Below are positions 48,995 through 61,502 of a stretch of 64,000 bases of DNA, piece by piece. The stretch is taken from the NCBI GenBank assembly GCA_013176395.1, contig JABMLP010000006.1, positions 248,001-312,000 of the forward strand, in the 5' to 3' direction. Made by a program: the position numbers and the translations under genes. Position 1 is the first letter of the stretch, and each line of letters begins with the position of its first letter. The DNA is from Venturia oleaginea. Its lineage: Eukaryota; Ascomycota; Dothideomycetes; Venturiales; Venturiaceae. The notes below the pieces were generated by a model that saw only the letters and a list, made by a program, of their open reading frames with translations, searched no databases and was not told where the DNA came from.

Positions 48995-51092
48995 TCACTC
49001 TATGAGGTCCTTGCGTGGGCGAACAAGTTGATCAAGAAGTTGGTCAAGTTGTTTCCAGTTCTCATCAGTGGTCGCGAACTTGCGATGAGGCTTGGAAACA
49101 ACATGCTGCGGTTACATGTCAGTCTTGCTTCAAAAGCAGCGGTTGAGAACACATACCTCGTCAAAGTCGTCAAATTTGGTCCTGCAATTTTCGCAGTATC
49201 CGGGCTTCAAATCCTTCTTTGCCACCTTCTTTCTTGGTGCAACAGCACGCTGAACATGCTCCTCCTCTTCAGACACATCAAACTCCTCCTCTTGAATGTG
49301 TTCCAGTGCGTCGTCGACCTTTCGCTTGGTGGCCACGGGGGCAGCCGCAGAATCGTTGTTGATAGCAGCACGCATATCGTTGTATGTAGGCATCGGCTTA
49401 TCTGCAACTGGAATGGTACTGCGTTCTAAAACGCGACGACCAAGTCGATGGAGCTCTTTCGAGGGGCCAACCTTGGTGCCGGGAATGGCAGCGGTTGAAG
49501 AAATCATCTGCGAGCGGATTGCTGATGTAAAATTGGATGCCTGCAATCCTGATGCAACAGGCTCTCCGCCGGCAAAGCGAGGATGGCGTCGCAGGCTCGC
49601 CTGAGCAGAACCATACAATGGCAGGTTGTCCGTGCTGCCTCTCTTCAGTGGGATGGATTTTGGGGGGTCCAGTGGTTTGACTTGCTGCTCTTCTGGCTGG
49701 AGGCTGGCTGCTCGTGGCGCTCGCCTAGTCAGATTGGCTGTACTTTCTGCAAGTGCCCGACTTGGGGCTGGTGCTTCTCGGGCAGCAGCAGCTCGCGTTC
49801 GCGGTGCCGGTTCCGGGCGTGCCATGGGCGGCTTCGCACTTGGGTCATCCAAGAACGGGCATCGTCCAGCCGCGTTAACTCGCAACTGCGGCCATTTACC
49901 CATCTGCTCTCTGCTGGCGGGCTTTGGGTAGTCTCTGAGCATGACGGGACGTGTCTGCTCGTCCGCATCATGGATGTAGACAAAATATCCTCTGAAGTGT
50001 GCCATATCCGGAGCCCAGTCGTAACCGCCCTGATTGAGCATCTTCTCTTTCTGTAATAGCTGTGAGAGGTCGGCCTTTCCGGCCTTGGTAGGGTGGAACT
50101 GGGACGGTGCTTCGCCAGTCTCGGTATTGAACATGGTCGTCAGCATTCGCTCGAGCTTCTCCAGGCTCCATATTTTTATACCCAGCTCGCGGGCTTTGAA
50201 AAGGATATCGTTCGGTTGAAGCCTGCTCCGGTCAGACCGGTCGGAGAAAGACGAAGGTGAGAAACAGGGTTATCGGAGGAACAGAATGGTCATAGAGACA
50301 AAAAGACCAGGGGAAGAAAACGATGGGGCAAAACTTACGACTGATTCTTCTTCTGTGTGTCGAAGGAAAACTTCCCAGCGCGAGGCTGTTGCAAAGCCAA
50401 TTCGAGGGGATTGATAGTACCGCCATGGCGAATGTCCTTTGGGGGTGATGGCGCATTCGAACTCGAAGAGGTGAGCTCTGGTGGTATCGGCCGGGTAGTG
50501 ACAACGTGAGTGACTGTCTTGGAGAAGAAAACCTCTTCGTGCTGTTGAGTAGTGGGTCAGTTTGTAATTTCTGTCTTTCAAGCTCGAAGGCATCACGTAC
50601 AGCGCCTAGGGTCTGCACCCGACGTGAAATCCTGGACCGCATGTCCTCTGGAATGCTCTCGTAATAGAAGACAATCTGCGGGAAGATCTTCTTGTAATGA
50701 CGTTGCCATTGACGGATGCTCTCCAGATTCTCTTGGGAGGCTTTTTGTGCCTTCTCTGCCGCCCTGGACATGGGTCGAGTCTCCGTGGTGCGAGAATCGC
50801 GGGCGGCCTCGAGCTTTCTCTGCAGTGCAGTGGGCGGGTTCTGGCTGGTCTTTCGCGGTAAAGCATGGCGACGTGTCTCGTCGTTGTCAGCCTCGAGCAT
50901 CAACTTCTTCGCAGGAGGTTGAGCATAAGCAAGCTCTCGCTGGTCGCCGGCATGAGATCGCGCTCGCTTTGTGCCCGGAGCAGCAGCATCGCGGTAGGGA
51001 GAGTTCGTGGCATTGGGCAGGTTGGCCAGAGGCACCCGTCGACTCGTCATGGTGCGAGCCGTCGGTGAGGGCCGTAGAGATACCGATGCCAT
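48995..51092 (-). CDS. DBF4: Dbf4/NimO, regulatory subunit of Cdc7 kinase
   Basis: Dbf4 activates Cdc7 (DDK), which phosphorylates Mcm proteins to fire replication origins. Four exons (50601-51092, 50339-50541, 49157-50222, 48995-49105) keep phase and give 623 residues. The start MASVSLRPSPTARTM is chosen over an ATG 18 bases upstream because it matches the family. RRVPLANLPNATNSP near the start, the BRCT-like motif N at about residues 125-250 (KIFPQIVFYYESI, EEVFFSKTVTHVVTTR, ELGIKIWSLEKLERML), the central motif M region (WPQLRVNAAGRCPFLDD), and the C-terminal zinc finger (GYCENCRTKFDDFDE joined by splicing to HVVSKPHRKFA) are all present. Confidence 0.93.
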
Positions 51093-51769
51093 GCGAGCGT
51101 GCAGTGTCAATAGAGCGTCGACGAGTAGAGGGGTCCTGCCTGAGTATTCGAACGCGACTGAGGCGGGTAGCGAGCAAGCAGTCAGTCAGTCAGTCAGCGC
51201 TACAATGGCATTGCTGAGGTGGGCAATAGACAATGGGCAGGACACAGTGATTTGAGGGCACTTGGACGAAGAATGGCTGTTCTTTTGACCGTGGGCGCAG
51301 TGTTTGTTGTTGTTTGTTGATACGAGGTCGGACGAGGAAGCTTTTCGAGAGAGCTTCGCGCTAGGTAGAATACCGCCCTCTGCCACTGCCCATGCCAACT
51401 TGAATACAGCCACGGCTACGGCCTGAACCCATTGTTGATACAACTCTCTTCTGCAACATTCTGGGCACAATCTATCCAGATTGAAACACCACATACTAGA
51501 CTTCGTTATTCACGAGCAAGACACTGGGTTGTGTCCAATGGACGGCCAAGGCTGAAAGGGGAAAAGTCCTTGTCCAATACGCGTTCTAATTATCCACGGC
51601 GCAGAGTTTCATGATTGCTGGTATGAAAAGATACCTGACTGCCTCGTCTGACGCGTGATTGCATCGTGAAAATCCCAATCCGCCGTAGTCTCCTCGTTTC
51701 ATTCGTAAATACTTTTTCGTTGGCCCAGAAATGCCTATGCCAGTACCCAAACGCCGTCGTACATCCAAA
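51093..51769. other. intergenic, no gene seen
   Basis: DBF4 upstream region and sirtuin 3' flank. It includes a short CAGT tetranucleotide run at about 51179-51197. Confidence 0.5.
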
Positions 51770-52824
51770 TCATCGTGGTTTCTGCTCTGCAACTCCGCTG
51801 ATATCCCCAATCACCGGCTGGAACAGCTCAGGCAATATCTGCGCTGCATCTCCAACGAAGAACCAGTCTCCCTTCATCATGCCGCTCCGAGGTTCGTCGT
51901 TGGGATCCGTGTTGATCACAGCAACCTTGGCTCCTTTGTATCTAGCACTATCCACATAGCCCGCTGCCGGATAGACTGACGCGCTCGTGCCAATCACCAT
52001 TATCAGGTCGATCTCATTCGCCTCGATAAAATCATCGACCTGCCGTATGACTTTCGAAGGCAGCCTCTCTCCAAACCAGATCACGCCCGGTCTCAGCAGT
52101 CCGGTCTTACATCCTGGACAGTGCGGCAGATCCTTGATTGCCAGCTCTGGTATCTCCACATTCTCATCTGCAATGTCCAGCTCTTTGGGGTGCAATTCTC
52201 CTTTTTGAGAAGGGTCCGCTTCTTGACCACTACTATTGCCCCTAGATTTCAGTGCCTCGTCTGTCGTGGGGTCGGATTCATCGAGTGGTATCTGCAGTGC
52301 TGGGACTATTGGGTCTGTGTAGTTGTCCGTCTCGTTGTAGTTGCAGTAGAAGCCAGAGCATTTAATGTCGTACAGGGAGCCGTGAAGCAGGTGAAGTGAT
52401 TCTTTAGGATGGCCCGCTCTGGGAGAGAGTCCTAGATGACATGTCTCAGCACGTGGCCACAACTCGCGACAGGTGCTCATTTACCGTCTACATTCTGACT
52501 GAGTGTCTGAAATCCTTCTCCCATCTTCTTCGCCAACGCCGCCAACGCATAATGAGCAGGGTTCGGTTTGGCCTTCAGCGCCATGTGTCTTCGGTACGAG
52601 TAGAACTGCCAGACCAAGCCGGGGTTCTCATCGAAAGCTTCAGGCGTTGCAAGCGTGGTAGCTGTGTGAGTCCGCCATAGTCCTCCCGCGCCTCGGAATG
52701 TGGGAAGGCCGGAAGAAGCAGAGAGTCCGGCGCCCAGGAGAGCCAGCACCTTTGTCGACTTGGCGAGATGTGCTTGGAAAGACTCGATGTCAGCTTTGGG
52801 AATGCTGCTGGCCGCGCTGGCCAT
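51770..52824 (-). CDS. NAD-dependent deacylase, SIRT5-like (class III sirtuin)
   Basis: Two exons (52485-52824 and 51770-52431) keep phase and give 333 residues. Sirtuins remove acyl groups from Lys using NAD. NAD-binding and catalytic motifs are present: LLGAGLSASSGLPTFRGAGG, TLSQNVDG, catalytic His in LHGSLYDIKC, zinc Cys pairs (CSGFYC and CPGC), and IMVIGTSASVYPAAGY. The VWQFYSYRRHM stretch matches the Tyr/Arg motif by which SIRT5-type enzymes prefer succinyl, malonyl or glutaryl groups. The insert between the Cys pairs (about 70 acidic residues) is longer than in bacterial homologues. No clear mitochondrial presequence is seen. Confidence 0.92.
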
Positions 52825-53148
52825 GGTTGCGACGAGGCTGCGGTTCGTGGTGATATGTGGGGAGTGAGGTCTAAGTGGAGGGAGAGGTTTGTGCTTGTGC
52901 TTGTGCTTGTGCTTGTGCTTGTGCTTGTGCCTGTGTCACCTGTACCTTACCCGTACCCGTACCCGTACCCATACCCGTACTCCAACCTTACTGCTACTGC
53001 ACTGCACGGCAGGGTCCAGAGGGAGGTTGACGGGGACGGGAGACGGGAGACGGGAAGGTGGAAGCTCGACTCGGACTCGTAGTATCCATAACAAAAACAA
53101 CACCAAAAAGCCTTCGAATACAACACAGGCCCAGAGACGTGTCGGAGA
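52825..53148. promoter_or_regulatory. divergent promoter sirtuin/ICP55 with two simple repeats
   Basis: The 324-bp gap separates two outward-facing genes for enzymes linked to mitochondria or NAD. It contains a TTGTGC hexamer run at about 52891-52928 and a CCGTAC hexamer run at about 52951-52979. No known factor site can be named. Confidence 0.5.
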
Positions 53149-54881
53149 ATGACATGGCTGCTGCGTCTTGCGCGTCCTCTGGTGAGCAGAACTTCGTGCT
53201 CATGGCTTCGGTTGTATCACGCTTCACCTGCCGTTGCTCCCCGCCTGGTCTCTGCCGCCGAGCTGCAGTTCGGCCAGCCTGTGCATGAAACTCATCCTCA
53301 TCTTTTGAAGCCGACTGAAAGTGTGTATCTAGATCATGGATGCAGATGGTCTGATGGAGCTGACTCGTCGCAGTAACTCCCGGCATCACCGCCCTCGAAT
53401 ACGCTCAAAGGAGATTGCGATTGTCTGATGCCTTGCCAGAAGGCTCCGTGGCCATTGTACCCGGAGCAGACATCAAGTACCGATCCGGCGCTGTCTTTTA
53501 CCACTTCCATCAAGACCCCGATTTCTTTTATCTGACCGGCTTCAACGAGCCCGAAGCTCTCGCCGTCATCGGTACGAACATCCGGCCTTATTTGCTCTCT
53601 TTATCCTCTAACAGATCCAGACAAGAGATGTTCTGAAACTGTTTTTCATCTGTTTGTGCGACCAAAGGACCCCAAGGCCGAACTATGGGATGGCGCACGA
53701 TCTGGCGAACAGGCCGCGTTGGACGTCTTCAATGCCGATGAGGTATGCAGTTGGGCCTGAAGAAATCCGTGCCATCACTGAACAGCCATCAGGCCAAAGA
53801 CATCAACAAGATAGACAAGCTACTTCCCGACATTCTGAAGGGAGCCGACAAAGTGTACACGGACTTGCCGAGAAGCTTTCAACACTCGACAAAGTATTCC
53901 AGGTATCTATCTGGAGCTGCTCCGCGGCCTACAGAGGGTCTGCCAAAGACCCTCAAAGACGCGAACCTGCTGCATACTGTCGAGTCTTTGCGACCTCTTC
54001 TGAACAAGCTTCGCGTCAAAAAGAGTGACGCCGAGATTGTCAACATGCGGAACGCCGGCCAAATGTCGGGTAGATCAATCACCGCCGCCATGGGTCAATC
54101 TTACGACAAGGAGAAGGACCTGGGGACTTTCATCGACTCGTTGTTCAAATTGAACGGGTGTGATGGGCAGGCTTACGTCCCTGTAATTGCTGGTGGGAGG
54201 AACGCGTTGAGTATACATTATGTGAGAAACGATGACATCTTGAAGTCGGAGGACATGGTTTTAGTTGACGCGGGAGGTGAATATGGAGGCTATATTACTG
54301 ATATCACTCGGACGTGGCCGAACTCTGGGAATTTCTCAAGTGCACAAAAGGATCTCTATGAGACAATTCTCAAGGTCCAACGGACATGCGTTTCATTGTG
54401 CCGCGAAGATGCAAAGACGACCTTGGACAAAATCCACAAAATCGCCGAGAGCGGTCTGAAGGATGGGCTGAAGCAGTTGGGATTTGACATGTCTGGAAGC
54501 GTGAGTTGCATTTTCCATTGAAGACGTTGTCCATTTTGCTAATCCCCTAATCCAGGCCTTGGCGACGCTCTTTCCACATCACGTAGGCCACTACATTGGA
54601 CTTGACGTCCATGATTCGCCTGGTTTCCCAAGAACGGAGACCTTGACAGAGGGCCACTGTATCACCATCGAACCAGGCATCTACGTCCCCAATGATGAGC
54701 GCTGGCCGGCTCACTTTCGAGGCATGGGTATTCGCATCGAAGACAGTGTTTGCATCCAGAAGGAGAGTCCTTTGGTTTTCACAACGGAGGCCGTGAAGGA
54801 GGTATATCGGTGTGCACCCTACCATAATAAATATTCGCTGACCGCGACTAGGTTGTCGATATCGAAGCACTGCGTCGTTGA
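53149..54881 (+). CDS. ICP55: mitochondrial Xaa-Pro aminopeptidase Icp55
   Basis: Icp55 trims one residue from proteins after mitochondrial presequence removal, stabilising them. Six exons (53149-53320, 53374-53571, 53615-53742, 53793-54500, 54556-54801, 54852-54881) all keep phase and give 493 residues. An Arg/Ser-rich presequence (MTWLLRLARPLVSR) precedes the aminopeptidase-P N-terminal domain (ITALEYAQRRLRLSDALP, FYHFHQDPDFFYLTGFNEPE). The M24B pita-bread metalloprotease domain follows with its five metal ligands: Asp in LVDAGGEYGGYITDITRTWP (two), His in HHVGHYIGLDVHD, Glu in TIEPGIYVP and Glu in GIRIEDSV. The last exon encodes nine residues. Confidence 0.94.
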
Positions 54882-55395
54882 TGCATTGCAAGATGTACGA
54901 TTAAGACCTTCATATTTCCATTGCATTGTGTAGCGAGAGCACAGCGCGGCCTGTTAATGAGCATCGAATATGTCCCTATCACCGACCATCAAGCACAAAG
55001 ACCTTGTAAGAGAATTAAAAAGAATGAAACTAATTGTAAATAAGTCTATACCTCAATTTTGGCATCTGGATAGATTATGGGAATCAGGGAAAATCTGTTG
55101 ACTTCAGGCCTATTTTCAGGGTTTGCTTACTGGAATCTCGTGTGTGGAGGCCATGCGAGGATTGTGCTTGTCCTGACTGCAAGAATTCGTGCGAAGGCAA
55201 ACGCTCGCGAAACGACTGTTCGATGTTCGGAGGGTGTCGCTAGAAAGGGTCGCATTCTTAAAACGGCCAAGGCCTTCATCTCTATCTCCGTAGTACCTCC
55301 TAAGTCCGCAAAGCGAGTCAGTCAAAGCTTAGATATTCTTCCTCACAACGTCAACTTTTCCGAGCTTGAAGTAATTACAACTACCGCGATCCAAG
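54882..55395. other. intergenic, no gene seen
   Basis: ICP55 3' flank and POP4 promoter. The frame 55077-55541 runs into POP4 in another phase and is not supported. Confidence 0.5.
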
Positions 55396-56178
55396 ATGGC
55401 ACCCAATCCCTCACTCGCGTTGCTGTCGCGAACACACTCGCCCACACGTGCTCAAGAGATTCTGTCCGAAAAAGTCATTCTCCGCCCACTGTACCTCAAG
55501 CCAACGCCTGCCTCCAACTCGCAAACCACAGCCTCGAATGACGCCCGAGAAGCCCGCCGACAAGCGCGCACCCACAAACAACTCTCAAAACGAAAGTCAC
55601 CCGGTAAACCAAGGCCCCTGTCAGCCAAACAAAAACACGCCCTCCAAGTCTACGCAATCCCCAAGTCGCAGCAAAAATGGTCCATCTTCGAGCTCGTATG
55701 GAATTTGTGGTGCGGATACATCCGCGAAATCCTGGGACTGAATGCCGAGACACAGTACAACGCGAAAGGAGCATCGAGATGGATTGACGCGAAGAGTGCG
55801 GGACCGCTATTGGCAGGCGCGGATTTCCACGGTGCAAGGGTTAAGGTTGTTAGGAGTCGGTGTGCGGGAAGAGTGGGCTTGGAGGGGATTGTGATTCGGG
55901 ATACAAAGTTTACCTTTGAGGTTGTGACAAAGGGGGACGAGGTCAAGATTCTGCCGAAGGAATATACTGTATTTCGGTTTGAGGTGGCGTCGGTTGCTGA
56001 GGTGGACGAGGATGGCAAGGGAGGGGAAGAGAATGGCAAGGGAGGAAAAGGTGGTGGCGGCGAAGAAAAGGATTTGGGAAAGCCCTTTGTGTTTGAGTTG
56101 TACGGGCATTTCTTCTTGACGAGGGCGCCAGAAAGGGCGAGCAAAAAGTTTGTGTTGCACTTGCATCCAGATCTTTGA
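55396..56178 (+). CDS. POP4: RNase P/MRP protein subunit Pop4 (Rpp29)
   Basis: Pop4 is a core protein of RNase P (5' end of tRNAs) and RNase MRP (rRNA processing). The single exon gives 260 residues. A basic N-terminal half (EARRQARTHKQLSKRKSPGK) is followed by helices (IFELVWNLWCGYIREILGL) and the Sm-like Rpp29 barrel (LLAGADFHGARVKVVRSRCA, VGLEGIVIRDTKFTFEVVTK, VKILPKEYTVFRFEV, FELYGHFFLTRAPERASKKF). A Gly/Lys/Glu low-complexity insert of about 25 residues lies in one loop near the C-terminus. Confidence 0.92.
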   Translation: MAPNPSLALLSRTHSPTRAQEILSEKVILRPLYLKPTPASNSQTTASNDAREARRQARTHKQLSKRKSPGKPRPLSAKQKHALQVYAIPKSQQKWSIFELVWNLWCGYIREILGLNAETQYNAKGASRWIDAKSAGPLLAGADFHGARVKVVRSRCAGRVGLEGIVIRDTKFTFEVVTKGDEVKILPKEYTVFRFEVASVAEVDEDGKGGEENGKGGKGGGGEEKDLGKPFVFELYGHFFLTRAPERASKKFVLHLHPDL

Positions 56179-56475
56179 GACGTACCTATCTACAAAGGAA
56201 AAGGCAGCCCTTAGTACTCTTGACTACATGATTCTATTCACCCTGCCGGTGTAGGCATCAGTCGCTAAGCTAGATTAGAGCACCCGATTATCGCTCTCAA
56301 TCTCAAGTTGACCAGTTTCAGCCTTGGTTGCTTTTTCGTCGAATGACATGAATGGTATGACCAGTGGGGATCACAAGCTACTGACAGCTCAGAGGAAAAT
56401 GAAATTCCGCCACTGGCTGGTGCTCATTCTAATCCATGTGTCTACATGTGCTTCATAAGTCGTAAAATTTCTACC

Positions 56476-57541
56476 TCATGGAAGCATATCACCCAGCTTG
56501 TCGAGGTATGCCGTTGGTACAGTCTTTGCATCTCTACCCAAGATATCTTCTTTCGAATTGACCCCAGTAAGAACCATGAGAGTGCCTCCCAGTTTCCCGT
56601 CAATGCCGAACTGGATGTCCGTATTCAGACGATCCCCCACCATGCATGTTCTGCTTCTATCGAAATGGAATTTACCCTCAATAGCATCCATCATAGCCTG
56701 ACTCGGTTTTCCGAGTGCAACTGGATCCTTGCCATGTGCCTTGACCACACCAGCACCCACAGAACCAGCGCCTGGAAAGAAAGCGTTCGCGTTTGGAAGT
56801 GTACTATCCGTGTTGGTAGCTAGGAACACGGCCCCGCGTTGCAAGTACGCGTGAGCGAGGGCCATCTTGAGATAATTGATGTGGAAGTCGAGGCCGATGA
56901 GGACCAGCCCGACGTTGGGATCAAGCGCGGATCCATTTGCTATGGCCTTGAAATCGGCAGGCTCGATATCTCGCCGTAACGAGTGGTCAGTTCCGCCCAC
57001 GTAGGGAATGTTTTCGGAATCTAGCTCTTGCTCTATGCCCGTCTCTCCTAGCACGTAGACTTTGTTCTTTGGCGCCTCGAGCTTCAGGATGCGGGAGATG
57101 TAGATGGCGGCGCTGTACGAGGACCCGAAGACTTCTTCCTGCGGTTCAATCAGCTCGAGACGCCGGCTACATGCCCAGGCTCTGTGTACTTACCACCTCA
57201 CAAGGAATGCCCAGGCCATCAAACTTCTTCTTATACTCGGCGCGGGATTTTGTGCTATTGTTGGTGACGAAGACCAGTCGCTTCCCGCTGTCCCGCAGCA
57301 TCTTTATTGTCTCGGCAGTGCCGGGGAAGAGGTGCTCGCCGGACCATAGAACGCCTGTCCTTCACGATGAATCAGGATTGGCTTCAATCGGGAGGTGAAT
57401 TCTCACCATCGCAGTCGAAGAGGAATGTCTGGGCGAGGGTGTGAGTTGGCGCACGAATTGGGGGCAGACTGGACAAACATCAAACCGGGCGAGGAACTCG
57501 TCAATAGCGGGCTTATCGCCTGTCAGGTACGTGGGTGCCAT
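56476..57541 (-). CDS. PHO13: HAD phosphatase, 4-nitrophenylphosphatase/phosphoglycolate type (Pho13)
   Basis: Pho13-type enzymes dephosphorylate 2-phosphoglycolate and other toxic glycolytic side products. Four exons (57479-57541, 57407-57428, 57194-57354, 56476-57138) keep phase and give 302 residues; exon 2 has only 22 bases but carries the catalytic motif. HAD motifs are present in order: I, FLFDCDGVLWSGE (two catalytic Asp); II, VFVTNNSTKSR; III, Lys in ALGKPSQAMM; IV, MVGDRLNTDIQFG. Cap domain sequence lies between II and III. Intron 1 starts GTTTGT. Confidence 0.92.
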
Positions 57542-58291
57542 GGCTGTAGGTTGTAGCAATGGCGGTGCATCGGAGATTCAGGAGACATTCGAAGCTTGGT
57601 TGATCCCCCCAACGATGCAGATGCAATCACTGGCAGTCACTGCAATGCTGCTCTGCACCGGAGAAACAGACATCGACTCATTCTCTGCTATCAAATCATG
57701 CCTGCTCATCACCAAATAGGTATATTGGACAAACATGGTCAATGTGACAGGCCATGTCACGTGGGAACCAGATGACACGACATGTAGGAAACGCCCTGGC
57801 TTCTACTCCGTCCTGACATATGGATATAATTCTTAACTCTGTGCAAAACCATCTCAACTCCCAGCCATGATTCTCCCTTTTTCCTTTGGTTCATCATCTC
57901 GCCTTGTCTTGCTTGCGTATTCCAATCTTTGAGTAAGTGCTCGCAGAACCCGGAAATCATCTTGTTCCAGTGTCGAGACCTTTTCATTAGCAACCCAAAA
58001 TGAGCACACAAAAGCCAGACAATATATCTGTAATATCCCGCATATCATATTCGATATCTTACCAAACCTCCTCCACACAGGCCGTATATATGATCCCCTC
58101 TTGGAGAAGAAACAGCAAATGCCCGTGAATCACAAATTAAAGAAACTCCCGCAATGCTTGCAGCGACCGGTTTGTAACTCCTAGAAGGAGCAAACACCGA
58201 CAAATTGCTCCTTCATCTCTCGACCCAGGTATCGTGCAAATCCGTAGTCATCATTCTTTCCCCCAAGCCACCCACTGTCTACCTCTCTCGT
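57542..58291. other. intergenic, no gene seen
   Basis: PHO13 promoter and 3' flank of the F-box-like gene. Frames here lack motifs. Confidence 0.5.
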
Positions 58292-61111
58292 TCAGACACC
58301 CTGTTCCTCGGCGATAGCAACGAGATGATCATATTCCAGGCCTCCAAAAAACTCCCCAACAGCTGTGGCGACCTCATCAACTCGCTCCCTAGCTTCCACT
58401 TCCCTCCTGACTCTCGATCTTTCTCTCCCTCTTGCAGCTTCAGTGGCAGCAAGCTCTTCGCTTCGAACACACTGAGATTTGATCGCAGGCTTCTGCGTAC
58501 AAACGGGGCAGTGGTAAATACTCGTACAGAAAGAGCAGGGGCACGGCGCCGGTGTATTCGGTGCTGTGAGACAGAACTAGTACATCGTCAGCACTCGCAC
58601 ATTGATGTTCTGAAGAGAGAAAGAAAACCATACCTCACAAACCAGAACGTTACACTCCCCGCACTCCCTCATAGCGACACTACATCTGCCCCTGATATCC
58701 CCAATAGGTCTGTCCTGTTGGCAGAAATAGGCACCACAACCCTGCCATTGAACAGGATGACACCCTCCAGGTTGGGCGGGCAGCAGGAAGCGTTTTCGAT
58801 GTTCTTCGATGTTTGCCGCACTAGCTCCATCATGCATTGCTGCCACTGCAGCACGATCTGGCAACCCAGACAGCGAGACAGAGCGCTGCCGTGGTGTTGC
58901 CGATGGGCCTGGGACACATCTAGGAGGTAGTGTTGCGAGGGTGGCGGTCATGTCAAAATTCATGATGGAGCTAGTTCGATCCGAGGGACCGCCAGGAATT
59001 GACGGGACAGACGGGACAAGTAAGAATTGAGAACTCTCCGCCGAACTAGACGCGGTCGAATGAATTCTCGCCATCCGACCGTCCGTTTCAGTGCCCAAAT
59101 CTTCCCACTCGTCACCTGGCATTGGCGTACTCATTCCGCTTTCGTTGGCCTTGAATTTCGGGATCCGGAGCCTGTCCCATGCCTCCCTCCGCTGTTGTGG
59201 AACATCAACAGGCGGATTGCGCATGAATTCTCTTTCAGTCTCCAAATCTCTGTACCCACATTTTCGGACTTTGAGGCCGCGAAAATCGTGCTCCTTACAC
59301 AATGGCCGATCACAGCCACGACAAGCAACCCTCCACCGAAATGATTTGTAGCATTCTTGACAGAGACTGCGTGGGCAAGTATTGCTCTGCAACTCAAGGC
59401 TGTCCTGTAGAAGATAAGGCAGAATGTCAACATTCTCGCCAACGATCTCCTCATACAGTTGCATATTCTTAAGCTTCCCGATATTTTCTGGTAGCACAAG
59501 TGAGTGTATGAAGTCCGAGTCCTCGTACTCTCGTTTCTTGGGAAGCGGGACAGCACGATACCGATCAGAACCCGCACCCCCAAGTCTGGGTCCGAGAAAG
59601 TTGACCCCACCGCCACCGGAAAATGCTGGTTCGAGACAGCACCAATGCATGTTAAGTTTGAGGGGCATAGGCGGAGGTGGAATATGTGAGCCGTTTCCGA
59701 AAGTCATTGCCATTGTGTCAGGGTCATCCGAGTCCGAATCATCTGGTAGTTCATTCAACATATTTGGTGATCGAGTGGCTCCTGGTGCCCACCAATACCG
59801 ATTCCGCTGCCGATTTCCCGCAGGACGGCGAGGTTGCGGCGGATGATAAGTAGAGGCAGAAAGCATCTGATCAGCATAGCCTTGCCCGTGCATTGGAAAG
59901 CCATCGTGGTATGTTGGCAAGGCCGTAGAATGGCGTGGTTTTGTCCTTGAAAGAGGAATAGGTCTGTTGAAAGCGCAGCTGCCGCAAAGCGTTTTCCGGC
60001 AACCCATGCAGTGCATTTTGATGCTACACGTCTCGCACCGTTCCAGTATGTCGTCTCCGCACTGCTGACATTTGACATCCTCCACGAAAGTTTTGTGGCT
60101 CTGCCTCAGATGTGCTGGGATGTATTTTCCTTCTCCTTTGGCTGCATCCTTTTCCGTGCCTAAAGCCTCGCCATCATGTCCCAACTCATTGTCTTCCCAT
60201 AATCTACCATCGGATCTATGCCCTTGCGACGCCGTCTTTCCCCCGGAGAACCCAATCCTGTTCCCCGATCGCCATAACCTGTCGAATGGCACCCAAACTT
60301 CGAGTGTCCCCGGTGTGGCTCGCGTCCCGTGGTAGTCCTTCCTCCTGTAACACCGAGCGCCAGGCGTAGGGCACCACGCCGTATCTGTCCAAATGCCCAG
60401 CTGGTGGCAAATATTGATCAATTCATGCGTAGGTTCCGAGTCCGAGTCCCTTCTCATTAGCGAGCTCGGCAGATAGGGCCGCCGGCGGTGATGCCGACAT
60501 CGATACGTGTAGAGACTCTTCAGGGCCAGTTTCTCCACCCACGGATTGTGATGCGGGTTATTTATTTGTAAAAAGGGCACAATGTGGTATTTGATAGATA
60601 CGTTCTTACAGCCACGAACGGAGAGATGCTCCAAGGTCGATATCCGCGTGTTCAGAACGTGCGAGACCAGTGCGACGCCGCAGACGGCAGTGTTGCAAAG
60701 ATCAAGACTCCTCAATATCGTCGCCTGCGGTATGATTTTCCGTATGAGCAACGCATCGAGCGCATATGGTTTTGACTGTCTCTCTTTTGAGTCAGGAGTC
60801 TCGATGCCCGGTGAGCCCAGAATGACGGCAGGCTGAGGCAGGCGGAACGATAGTGTCCTCCATGCGAGCGGATATCGTTGTAAAAAGTTGCGCAGGTAAA
60901 CGGAGGTATGCGAGAGGTCGAGGATAGATCTGGTAGGTAGCTGGGCAAGGAGGGATTCCACAACCGGCGGGTGGCAGCTGAATACGCGTTCGAACTGGGA
61001 TAATTCCCGCCCAGGGCGAACAAGGCATACAGCCTCCTCTTTCTCTGCAACCGCAATCGAGGGCGGGATAGGCTTCCAAAACGGCGAGGGTTTGGTCGAC
61101 GAGCCGGACAT
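58292..61111 (-). CDS. large zinc-binding F-box-like protein
   Basis: Two exons (58639-61111 and 58292-58563) give 914 residues. The donor GTGAGG at 58638 is chosen because it alone puts the second exon in the Cys-rich frame (CPCSFCTSIYHCPVC) in phase. The N-terminal region resembles an F-box with leucine-rich segments (LLAQLPTRSILDLSHTSVYL, RSLDLCNTAVCGVALVSHVL, LEHLSVRGCKNVS). Several Cys clusters follow: CQQCGDDILERCETC with CMGCRKTLCGSC, CPRSLCQECYKSF with CRGCDRPLCKEHD, and CGECNVLV. This suggests a ubiquitin-ligase substrate adaptor, but that is inference; I know the architecture only as an uncharacterised fungal family. Confidence 0.8.
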
Positions 61112-61502
61112 TGTTGTGGGCCTGGAGTGCTGAGATGCAGAAGCACCACCGCTGAGGTTGGGGTCCTTGGTGCCGCAGAATTGAAGTTGGAGACGTTCGG
61201 CCAGCTCAGAGCCCTTCAGACAATCTTCTCTGCGCAGAATGCATGGGACCATATGCCGCGCTCGGTTAGGGTGTGGGATTGCAGTTTGAGCTGGTCGTGT
61301 GTGCTGTTCGGCGAGTCGCTTAGGTAGGAGGTAGGTATTGGCACTGGCACTGGCCTACCCAGTTGGAATAGGAGACTGGAACGCCGGCTTCAAGTGAAAA
61401 CGACGTTGACCTTACACAAGGGATGCATTGGGTGTCTTCGTGCAACTGTGACACGGCCTTTGTATTATACATGTACATGTACAGCTGACATCACTGCCTG
61501 TT
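61112..61502. other. intergenic, no gene seen
   Basis: Upstream region of the F-box-like gene, 3' flank of DPH2. Nothing specific. Confidence 0.5.

Noticed and set aside
58205..58930. 241-residue plus-strand frame
   Set aside because: It overlaps both exons and the intron of the F-box-like gene on the other strand and has no motif.
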